NCBI RefSeq assembly: GCF_040219335.1
Contig: NZ_JAVJSQ010000025.1
Span: 1-64,000 of the forward strand
From: Gimesia sp.
GTDB taxonomy: Bacteria; Planctomycetota; Planctomycetia; Planctomycetales; Planctomycetaceae
Direction: 5' to 3'
DNA length: 64,000 nt
Position numbers and translations under genes: made by a program. The notes beneath the pieces are model-generated. The model saw only the letters and a program-made list of their open reading frames with translations. It did not search any database and was not told the DNA's origin. Below, piece by piece: positions 54,399 through 61,925 of the stretch (positions are counted from its first letter, which is position 1; each line of letters opens with the position of its first letter).

Positions 54399-56063
54399 TT
54401 AGGGTTTTCGCTGGAACAATTTTCTAAAAGCTCGGTACACGAGGTCGAATGGCTTGATCAACAGCAGGATCAGGATTAACGACTTGGGCATATAGACAGG
54501 AGTGGAGCCAAACTCTTCTAATGCTGGCTTATCACGATAGTCGTAATGCAGTGTAGTAGCTGGAGTCAGCTGCATTCGATACCAGGCAGGCAATGAGCCG
54601 ATGGAAGACAACGTGGGGAACGTATTCATCAATCTGGCTAACTGATCGCAATAAGGAAACATCTCCACCGGGTAAATGGACTCCAGTCTTAAGTGCTTAA
54701 AGCGAACTTTTCTGCTGATCGCATCTGCTCGATGCAGTGTCTCGATATCAGCAGGACGAGGAAATGTTTCGGCAATTAATCCGCAAATATAACGTGCCTG
54801 CACCTCACTGATGGATGGGATGTTCCCAATAATCGGACGTGCAAAACCGACAAGGTACAAATCCGGATAGGTTGCATGTACGCAGCCCAGGTAAAAGTCT
54901 GAAAGTTGAATCTGTCCTTCCGACAATTCACTCAGCCTCTCCTGGAACCCCACTGCCGGAACAACGAGTGTCGGCTCGATACGCTCCTCCTGATCGGAAT
55001 CAAAACTGCGAAACACATTGAACTGATTATCATCAGGAGGTCCGACAATGGTGATTCTGCCTGCTCCGACCGCATCTAAAAAATCATCGCTCTTGTTGTG
55101 AAACATATTGAACAAGTCATCTTTTGCTGCTTTCGTAAGTTTAAAGGCCCACTCTTTTCGGATCTCACGTGCATTCTGATCTATTTCAGAGGACGATGAA
55201 TCATCCATTTTTTTGGCAGGAAATAGACGGCGGAATGTCTCCTGGTAGCGGATTCGCAATTCGACGAAACGTTGGCCGATCCAGTTTCGAATATTTTCGT
55301 GAATCGATAGCATCAATCGATTTCTCAAAAAGTCCGATGGCACTCCGCGAATGGGATGATATCTGGGGCTGACTCGAATCCCCGACCTTAATGACAAAAA
55401 GACTTTATTATTCAGCTCAGGCTGCGCAAGTCGATTGGCATAATCAACGGCAGATTCTCCACCACCGATGACCACAATACGTTGAGCTGTTATATGCCCA
55501 AGGCCGTTGGGATGATTCAGTTCGGAAACAGGCAACATCTTGATTTGACAGTCTATTTGCACTGGCTGAGCAGTCAGTCCAGTACAGAGGATTACACAAT
55601 CAAAATATTCTGTGCTTGATTCTGACGGTTCTTCCTTCAGGTCAGTAATCAATAATTCCCAGCCATCTCGATCAACATTGCGAGAAATCCTGTCCACGCG
55701 ATGTTGTGTGAGGATATTTCCATGCAGAGAGAACTTTTCTGCAAATTGCTCCAGGTATTGACCATATTCATCATTCCGAAAAAATTCAGATCGACTGGTT
55801 CCACCATCCGGATTCACATTGGCATCAAAGGGAGCAAAGCATGAAAATTGCGTGGTGTATTTGGTGGAAGTCGACACGAAACCCGGGTAGGGATTTCCCC
55901 AGCACCCGATGATGCGATCCGACTTCTCATAACAGATGATCTCCCATTCGTTGAGAGATTCGAGAGCATTCTTGAGACTGATCAGACCGCTACTTCCACC
56001 ACCAATGATGGCCAGTCTTTTCAGGTTCGTTTTCGCCTCTGGTTGTGGTTCGGTGCCAGTCAT
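54399..56063 (-). CDS. Flavin-containing monooxygenase-like FAD/NAD(P)-dependent oxidoreductase
   Basis: A 554-residue enzyme with an FAD-binding Rossmann motif IIGGGSSG (19-26) and a second nucleotide-binding motif IVVIGGGESAVDYANRLA (about residue 190) for NADPH. The YEKSDRIIGCWGN segment is typical of FMO-like proteins. The C-terminus has a hydrophobic basic helix (LILILLLIKPFDLVYRAFRK), suggesting membrane association. It overlaps the KAS III-like gene by 4 bases, so it is translated with it, and would act downstream of it, for example oxidising a lipid-like product. The substrate is unknown. Confidence 0.85.
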   Translation of the reverse strand: MTGTEPQPEAKTNLKRLAIIGGGSSGLISLKNALESLNEWEIICYEKSDRIIGCWGNPYPGFVSTSTKYTTQFSCFAPFDANVNPDGGTSRSEFFRNDEYGQYLEQFAEKFSLHGNILTQHRVDRISRNVDRDGWELLITDLKEEPSESSTEYFDCVILCTGLTAQPVQIDCQIKMLPVSELNHPNGLGHITAQRIVVIGGGESAVDYANRLAQPELNNKVFLSLRSGIRVSPRYHPIRGVPSDFLRNRLMLSIHENIRNWIGQRFVELRIRYQETFRRLFPAKKMDDSSSSEIDQNAREIRKEWAFKLTKAAKDDLFNMFHNKSDDFLDAVGAGRITIVGPPDDNQFNVFRSFDSDQEERIEPTLVVPAVGFQERLSELSEGQIQLSDFYLGCVHATYPDLYLVGFARPIIGNIPSISEVQARYICGLIAETFPRPADIETLHRADAISRKVRFKHLRLESIYPVEMFPYCDQLARLMNTFPTLSSIGSLPAWYRMQLTPATTLHYDYRDKPALEEFGSTPVYMPKSLILILLLIKPFDLVYRAFRKLFQRKP

Positions 56064-57148
56064 GGCTGCACCACAGTCAAACTGACAAGCACAAAATTGA
56101 ATTGGCCCGACTCAGGAATGAACAACAAAATCCGGTCGCCATCTCGCAGCTCATTCTCTCTAAGGAACTGGTCCAGCATAATGTAGATGCTCGCGGAACC
56201 GGTATTTCCAGCGGTTGCAAGATTAGTCCAATAGGGAACCGGATTCTTGGGATTACTGGAATGAGAGGCGATGACACGTTCCATTTTACGACGAAAGAAA
56301 TACGACGACATATGGGGCAAAATGGTAGAATAAGTGTCGAGAGAATCGCGATGTGTTTCGAGGGCGATCTCCAGGAATTTGGTTGCCAGCGGAACCAGGT
56401 AGCTCGATAACACAGAAAGATCCTGGCTCAGCAGTGCTGTGCGACCTTCCAGTTTCATGCATAGCGGAGCTTCATGGGCAAACGACATGGAGTGAGTCCA
56501 GTTGACTCGCAGAGATATTCGTTCTGAGTCAGGACGATCTTGCAGCAGAAAAGCCCCGGCGCCATCGGAGAGCATGAACCGCAAAAAAATGGACATAAAC
56601 CAGCGGCTGTTTCGTAAATTATCGTGTTGAGATCGATCGTCGATCGGTTGAATCACACTGGATTTTAAAATTTCTGATGCGTGTTCTGCACCCACACAAA
56701 GAGCGGTACGATGATGGCCTGCAGCGATTGACCGGATTGCAGCAACCATGGCATTAGATGCTGATGAGCATATACCCGCATGCGAACTGATCTCGACGGG
56801 ATAATCCAGAAAGCCATCTGTTCCCAGCCGATGGTGCAGGATCGATGCAAATCCAGGAGCCGCGAGTGGTGTGTAGGTAGTTCCGGCAGCAAGATACGTA
56901 ATGGAATCAGCTGCTTTGTACTCACTCAGGCATTGCTGCGCGACCTTGGAGCCCAGTCCATAAACATCATGTGTTTTTTGTTGTGAGTGGTCCTGTGCAT
57001 AATGACGGCGGACGATCCCGTTCATCGATAAGATTTTGGCTTTCGTCTCTGCTTCACCATCAAGCGATCCGATAAACCGCTCTATTTCGTCGTTTTCTAC
57101 TGCAGGACCCGGGAGGTAAGAGGCTGTCCGTGTAATATAACAGGTCAT
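56060..57148 (-). CDS. KAS III/thiolase-fold synthase
   Basis: A 362-residue beta-ketoacyl-ACP synthase III-like enzyme. The condensing triad is in place: Cys127 in SHAGICSSASNAM, His279 in ILPHMSS and Asn315 in AGNTGSAS. The HRTALCVGAEHAS strand-helix is typical of the fold. It is longer than FabH (about 320 residues). It stands outside a fatty-acid synthesis cluster and overlaps a monooxygenase gene, pointing to a specialised product rather than to normal fatty-acid initiation. Upstream, 6 bases away, is the membrane protein. Confidence 0.88.
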   Translation of the reverse strand: MTCYITRTASYLPGPAVENDEIERFIGSLDGEAETKAKILSMNGIVRRHYAQDHSQQKTHDVYGLGSKVAQQCLSEYKAADSITYLAAGTTYTPLAAPGFASILHHRLGTDGFLDYPVEISSHAGICSSASNAMVAAIRSIAAGHHRTALCVGAEHASEILKSSVIQPIDDRSQHDNLRNSRWFMSIFLRFMLSDGAGAFLLQDRPDSERISLRVNWTHSMSFAHEAPLCMKLEGRTALLSQDLSVLSSYLVPLATKFLEIALETHRDSLDTYSTILPHMSSYFFRRKMERVIASHSSNPKNPVPYWTNLATAGNTGSASIYIMLDQFLRENELRDGDRILLFIPESGQFNFVLVSLTVVQP

Positions 57149-57154
57149 AGATAC

Positions 57155-58018
57155 TCAAGAATTCTTTGAAACCGCTGGCTGATTCATCAGTATGTCATAG
57201 ACGACCTCATCAAAGACAATGTGATAGTAGAGATACTGACTGGGATTGGAAAAAAATGCGCTGCTGTTGTAGTGTCCTCGATTACTCACTTCCTGCATGA
57301 AGAAATCCAGGTCGATCTGAACCTGCCTGTTTTCGGCATAGATTTGTTTCATACACCAGAGTAATACCGAGTCTGAACCAAATGAGTTCAAAGCCGTAAT
57401 CGTGGTTTTCAGGTCACCAAAGATTGTGATGACAGTGACAATCAAGATCACGAGATTAGTGGCCCCTAGAAGCTGAAACGAGTGTTTTCGGTTTTCTTCC
57501 AGTACCGCCTTGCTGAAGAGTTCGTGGTTTTCAGGCTTGATCGATCTAATGTATTCCAGATTCTCCAGGAAGACGGACTTGTCAAATCGATCAACCAGTT
57601 CGTAGGAGAGCAGGTCGTGCCCGATTGTCAGGTTATTATCGACGATGGTTTTCGTATTCTCGACACCGAATTCTCCGTCGATCCCATTCAGCTTTTTCTG
57701 ATTGGCTTCACTCACTGCATCACGACGTGAAAGCATGTGGCGATAAAGCAGTGGCTCGATCTGCACGTGCCGCATAAACACCTCAGCTGCATCATGGCGC
57801 GCCAGATATTTAATACCGAATGCCATCCAGAAGTCGATCAGGTACCCTTCAAATCCGAGTGGATTCCGTCGCAGAATAAACTTGATCGGAAAACTGATGA
57901 ACCGCAAAAAGAAGTAGAACACGATCAGCAAAGGGCGCAGCAGAATAAAGTCCCACTGTGTTTTCTCTTTCGCGAAAACGTCGTTCATGTAATCGGTGAT
58001 ATAGGGAAATCGTTGCAT
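57155..58018 (-). CDS. Membrane protein of the KAS III/monooxygenase operon
   Basis: Not recognised with confidence. The 287-residue product has hydrophobic stretches near the N-terminus (LLRPLLIVFYFFLRFISFPIKFIL, about 26-50) and in the C-terminal third (LLGATNLVILIVTVITIFGD, about 183-202). Between them is a conserved-looking His/Glu-rich helix (RHDAAEVFMRHVQIEPLLYRH, about 74-94). This pattern could hold a metal site or a lipid-handling helix. It is the first gene of the leftward three-gene operon. It may belong to the planctomycete family I know as DUF6999, but I am not certain. Confidence 0.6.
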   Translation of the reverse strand: MQRFPYITDYMNDVFAKEKTQWDFILLRPLLIVFYFFLRFISFPIKFILRRNPLGFEGYLIDFWMAFGIKYLARHDAAEVFMRHVQIEPLLYRHMLSRRDAVSEANQKKLNGIDGEFGVENTKTIVDNNLTIGHDLLSYELVDRFDKSVFLENLEYIRSIKPENHELFSKAVLEENRKHSFQLLGATNLVILIVTVITIFGDLKTTITALNSFGSDSVLLWCMKQIYAENRQVQIDLDFFMQEVSNRGHYNSSAFFSNPSQYLYYHIVFDEVVYDILMNQPAVSKNS

Positions 58019-58910
58019 CGGACAATACTATACAAAAATGTCGTCTGTTCGCAAGATACCTATGTCAGTGAGAGTATGATAAAAATGAGGGGCAATTTAG
58101 AAGCGGGCTGATCGTAACCGGAGATAAAGACAAATCGGCTTTGCATTGCGCCAGGTGGAATCTGGAGCCACAGTGTAAATGTGAGAAGTTGACACTTTGG
58201 GAGCCGCATGCCCATCGTTAGCGATAACGAACAACAGCAGATAGAGCACTTCTTCTTCAAGATGTCTGGCCTGAAAATGCGGTCTTTTTGACAAGACACC
58301 ATTCTCGCAGACGAACTTGATCAGAGAAATAATTGATTCGATTCCCCTGGATGTACTGGAGGGGAGTGCAGAATCTGTTCATGTTGATGACGGTTTCATC
58401 GACAGATCTTTTAAGGGATCCTGTTCCACTATATGTCACGAATGGGAATCTTTAGAGCGGTCTATAAAAAGCAAAAAGCCGCTGAGTTACAGGGGTATAA
58501 CCCAACGGCAATCATCTATGGGGAGAGGGGGTTCTCTGACCGCCGATTTGCTGCCGGGCTTTCCATGTGTTTGAGACTGTAATAATAGATTTATTCAGTT
58601 ATTCGTCAAGAACTATAATCTGGTGTTGATCATTTTCAGGCAAAAGAAAATGCCACAAAACTGTCACAAAGATTATGGGGTGTCATGGGCTCAAGGGATA
58701 TGTTTGGGAATAATCCGGTTCTGGCGGGGGATGTTACCAGACCTTTCGAAGACCGCTCTATTGATGCTCCAGTTTGGAGGACTCGCCATAGAGATGATTC
58801 GGGTGGGTAAACGATATTTCTTCTAATGAGATGTCCAGCGTTTTCACAGTTTCGCGATCTAAGGGATCTAGATGATCGGAACACGCTCTTAATGGAATTT
58901 AAATTATCTG
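58019..58910. other. Intergenic region between the synthase operon and the MpsC-like gene
   Basis: About 900 bases with no gene I can support. Frames on both strands are short and unmatched. A leftward frame at 58097-58294 begins with a helix-like HLEEEVLYLLLFVI but cannot be assigned. No tRNA or clear terminator is seen. Confidence 0.45.
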
Positions 58911-58940
58911 CAGATTCAGTCCTGTTTCAGACTGAATCTG
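58911..58940. terminator. Inverted repeat at the 3' end of the MpsC-like gene
   Basis: Perfect 11-base arms (CAGATTCAGTC and GACTGAATCTG) around an 8-base loop that contains the stop codon of the leftward gene. There is no strong T run, so this is a weak intrinsic terminator or an RNA-end stabiliser. Confidence 0.5.
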
Positions 58941-59343
58941 GTTCGCTTTCCCCCCATACCTCAGAGGATAAACCGCCGGCAAGCTTAAACACTTGTAGCA
59001 TGCATCCAGTTGTGAAGACATATATGACAGCTCCAGTTTCCGATTCGACTTCCACAAGAATTTCGCGTAAGACATTCCCGGTAATTTGCTCTACTTCTTC
59101 CTGCAACGGTCCTAGTGACAATCTGATTAACTTACGATGAAAGTCACGGATCTGGGCTTCCCCCTCGTCGGTGCTACAAAGAACCTTCTCTTCAGGAGTA
59201 AGCGTCTCATGCAGCGTGACTACCATTGTTCCATTACTGAGAACAACCGTCACCGATTTCGGAGCATGCCCGGTATGTTGTTGTTGAAAATTGCGAACGG
59301 AATGAGCCACTTGTGCAGTAACGGTGACTGGGGAATAGTTCAT
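58927..59343 (-). CDS. MpsC-like protein (DUF2294)
   Basis: A 138-residue protein matching the MpsC/DUF2294 family, linked in Staphylococcus to a Na+-translocating, membrane-potential-generating complex. Landmarks are ARQVxxxxxxx-like start VTAQVAHSVRNFQQQHTG, PKSVTVVLSNGTMVVTLHETLTP, and EQITGNVLREILVEVE near the end. The start at 59343 has GGGAGG six bases upstream; a longer frame starts 30 bases earlier. The MpsA/MpsB partners are not in the window, so it is an orphan here. It diverges from csrA. Confidence 0.75.
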   Translation of the reverse strand: MNYSPVTVTAQVAHSVRNFQQQHTGHAPKSVTVVLSNGTMVVTLHETLTPEEKVLCSTDEGEAQIRDFHRKLIRLSLGPLQEEVEQITGNVLREILVEVESETGAVIYVFTTGCMLQVFKLAGGLSSEVWGESEPDSV

Positions 59344-59379
59344 GAAAAGCCTCCCTGCAACAAGAATAGACAAGTTTAA

Positions 59380-59908
59380 CGATATGGTCTGTGGACTTTG
59401 ATTTTGTTGGATGTCTGCGGATACCTACATGACATGAGCGGTTTCTCTGTTCAACATTCTTGCATCTGGTTAATAGCAGGTCGAATGCCATCGTTAATTT
59501 CTGCTCAGTTGATTATACCTTCACAAGATAGGGCTGAAATCGAGGATTCCATCATGCATGTCCCATAGCGCCGGCTGGAAAATGAAAGACTCTTCTCAAT
59601 GAGTCAAAAGCAGACTAAACTTCGGCAGTGCCTGTCATGCCACTACTTCGGAGAGGATGAATGCCTCTCTGATTTGTCCGTACACTGCATCACTGTCAGA
59701 TGACTTATGTCGCTTCCCTCTCGGAAAAATGTTGTGTATTTCAGAGGGATCGCATTTTATGGGAAACTTCAAGGTCACTGCTTGACATAGTAAAGCGAGC
59801 GGATAACATTGGCGTGTTATAGAGAATGGAAGGTTATAAAATCTCACACAGTTTCGGATGAATAGAAAAATCGCTGCTCATAATTATTGGGAAGCGAGTT
59901 ATTTATTA
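59380..59908. other. Intergenic region upstream of csrA
   Basis: About 530 bases with no gene I can support. It ends in a strong terminator hairpin only 56 bases before csrA, so some transcript must end here; a small untranslated RNA in this stretch is possible. GGA motifs occur (for example GAGAGGATG near 59653), but I see no clear set of CsrA-type hairpins. Confidence 0.4.
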
Positions 59909-59958
59909 AGCCGATGCGGTGAAATACTTTCAAGTATTCCACCGCATCGGCTTTTTTT
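59909..59958 (+). terminator. Strong terminator just upstream of csrA
   Basis: AAGCCGATGCGGTG and CACCGCATCGGCTT form a 14-base stem, extended by AATACTT/AAGTATT with one mismatch, followed by TTTTTTT. No annotated gene ends here, which implies an unrecognised transcript upstream or a leader attenuator for csrA. Confidence 0.85.
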
Positions 59959-60013
59959 ATTGTGGGATTAAGCTGATCGAATTCACCATCCATTAAAACA
60001 GAAGATCAGACTT

Positions 60014-60214
60014 ATGCTTGTACTTACCCGTAAGGTCACTGAACAGATACGTATTTCGCAGCATATTGTACTTGAAGTGATCCGAGTCCAGGTGAGGAAA
60101 GTGAAATTGGGAATTGAATGTCCCCGCAAAATAAAGGTCCGGCGAAATGAAGTTCCTCTTGATATATTAGAGGTGGAAACGGTTTCTCCGAGAGAGGTTT
60201 ATACGATCCTCTAA
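60014..60214 (+). CDS. csrA: CsrA RNA-binding regulator
   Basis: A 66-residue translational regulator that binds GGA motifs in mRNA leaders. It begins with the diagnostic MLVLTRKVTEQIRI and continues with the family beta-strand pattern (VRKVKLGIECPRKIKVRR), which includes the Arg/Val positions used for RNA contact. The C-terminal helix is short and replaced by VSPREVYTIL. Length is normal (60-70). It is preceded closely by a strong terminator and followed by a SpoIIAA-like gene about 115 bases downstream. Confidence 0.95.
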   Translation: MLVLTRKVTEQIRISQHIVLEVIRVQVRKVKLGIECPRKIKVRRNEVPLDILEVETVSPREVYTIL

Positions 60215-60330
60215 TCTTGATTCAAACAGGGAGCGGTATCTCAAGCTATTCTATTCTGAAATTAGACCGATCATGAATTAAAAAGATGTGTTGTTCTTAA
60301 ATTTCGGCAATGAAAAAGAAAGGACTCCAA

Positions 60331-60711
60331 ATGATTCAATACGAACTCATACAATCCGAAGGTATACTGATCGTGTCTCCTGTAGGACCGTTAGCAGCAT
60401 CCGATTTTCAGAAGCTTTCTGAAGAGATCGATCCTTATATTGAAGCGCGTGGCAGATTGCATGGATTGTTAATTGATGCAAATAAGTTTTCTGGCTGGGA
60501 TGATTTTGCCGGCCTGATTGATCACCTGAAGTTTGTCGAAAGCCATCACAAAAAAAACGAAAAAGTCGCAGTACTGAGCGACGACAGATTTTTATCAGCA
60601 GTCCCTACATTTGCTGATCATTTCATTCAGGCAGAGATCAAACATTTTCCTCATTCAGAAAAGGAAGAAGCACTTCGCTGGCTCAAGGTTGCCACGAAGA
60701 CGTTGTCATGA
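60331..60711 (+). CDS. SpoIIAA-like (STAS-related) protein
   Basis: A 126-residue cytoplasmic protein matching the SpoIIAA-like family (PF11964): GILIVSPVGPLAASDFQKL at the N-terminus, HGLLIDANKFSGWDDFAGL in the middle, KVAVLSDDRFLSAVPTFADHF and ALRWLKVA at the end. The start at 60331 is supported by AAAGGA upstream; an in-frame ATG 21 bases earlier is less likely. The fold resembles STAS domains; a role in stress or membrane-linked regulation is a guess. Possibly co-transcribed with csrA. Confidence 0.82.
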   Translation: MIQYELIQSEGILIVSPVGPLAASDFQKLSEEIDPYIEARGRLHGLLIDANKFSGWDDFAGLIDHLKFVESHHKKNEKVAVLSDDRFLSAVPTFADHFIQAEIKHFPHSEKEEALRWLKVATKTLS

Positions 60712-61155
60712 AGTGCTAGAACTAATGAACCGAGAATTTTAGACCACTTATTCGATTGACGAAGGTAATCGTAGTCATGTTCTTCCAGTCGGTGAAAAAG
60801 TTGCATAGGCGATTGCGCGTTTGACATGGAAAGTCACTTCGAGGCCAGGTCAGAGTGATGCTGGCACTAGGGATTAAAGAAATCTGCGAACAGATCAAGC
60901 TTCTGGATCCCGCAAAAGCGAACCCCTTAGACCCTTACTGATATATAGGTCAATTTTATATCCTTGGCAGGATTTTGCTGGCCAGAGACTCTGTGTCGTG
61001 TCTTTACCTTGAGACGTGGGCAGGCCCCTAATGAAAAACGGCTGGGGCAATATCATCAACCGGACAATTCTTCTTAGCTTTTCCCGAAGAGCTTCTTTAA
61101 TGTTAGAGTGTGTATTTTTTATAGGGGGGGGAGATTTCTATTGAGGGAGAGCAAA
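60712..61155. other. Intergenic region after the SpoIIAA-like gene
   Basis: About 440 bases without a clear gene. A frame near 60857-60942 reads MLALGIKEICEQIKLLDPAK and may be a small gene fragment, but it cannot be assigned. Confidence 0.4.
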
Positions 61156-61320
61156 ATGGCTAAACCATCATGTCCAACGTTTGCATGCGAAATCATTAAA
61201 GCAGAACGTCGCTCGTATTGTGAGGTTCCCGGGAATCTTGTTTACTTCGATGGCTGCGGAACAATTATTACATGGGTACCAGATCCTCAGTATGCCAACA
61301 ATAATACCGCGAGTGAATGA
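61156..61320 (+). CDS. Tiny Cys-containing hypothetical protein
   Basis: A 54-residue ORF from ATG 61156 with GGGAGAG seven bases upstream, a good ribosome binding site. The product has four Cys (MAKPSCPTFAC, RSYCEVPG, DGCGTI), a hydrophobic-aromatic core and no membrane segment. It is not recognised; the ribosome binding site is the main support. Confidence 0.4.
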   Translation: MAKPSCPTFACEIIKAERRSYCEVPGNLVYFDGCGTIITWVPDPQYANNNTASE

Positions 61321-61925
61321 TCGGGTAACGAACATTGAGTGGTGTCATTCGTGGGGGCTGGTCAGCATTTACCACATTCCGTGTTCCAGGGGTAGACACC
61401 TGACAAGATGGATTTTGGAATCGGCCAGTAGATACCAGAGCTACTGCAACTGCAACTGAAGCGTATCGGAGCGTGAAAATCACGGATGGAGTTGAATCGA
61501 TCTTAGGGCTCTTGGATGTGTGAAGAACTTCTTGCGGTCAATAATTGAGCGGGAGTGTGAGCTTGGCAGGACAGATTTAACAGGTTAGTCGTTCGCAGTT
61601 CATGTTCTCCACCGGCGTCTTCAACCCTGAAAAAGCTCCTCTGGTTTAATTCCCCCATAATGAAAATCAAAGTGCAGAGTAATGAAGAACGGTGTGCAGC
61701 AGATATGCCATATTCAAATGTCTCAGAGTCGAATCTGAACATCGGGGATTTCCCCATTTCAGAGTGCTGGATCTACTACTTGACGGCCTGAATTCTGTCG
61801 CTGATAATAAATCCGGACTTTGACTTTACTACAAGGTGCCCTTGAACGTTTTATGTGTTGCAACAGCGTACTTTCAAGGGCCTGTATTTAACTGGAAACG
61901 GTTAGGAATATGAGGATTGGTCGTC
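61321..61925. other. Intergenic region upstream of the RHS-type gene
   Basis: About 600 bases with no supported gene. A pair of arms GCCCTTGAA (about 61838-61847) and TTCAAGGGC (61872-61881) can form a hairpin about 45 bases before the RHS-type start; it has no T run and may be a leader structure or operator. Confidence 0.45.

Noticed and set aside
58097-58294. Leftward 65-residue ORF with a helix-like HLEEEVLYLLLFVI segment
   Set aside because: No ribosome binding site, no recognisable family, overlapping frames equally open; kept as non-coding.
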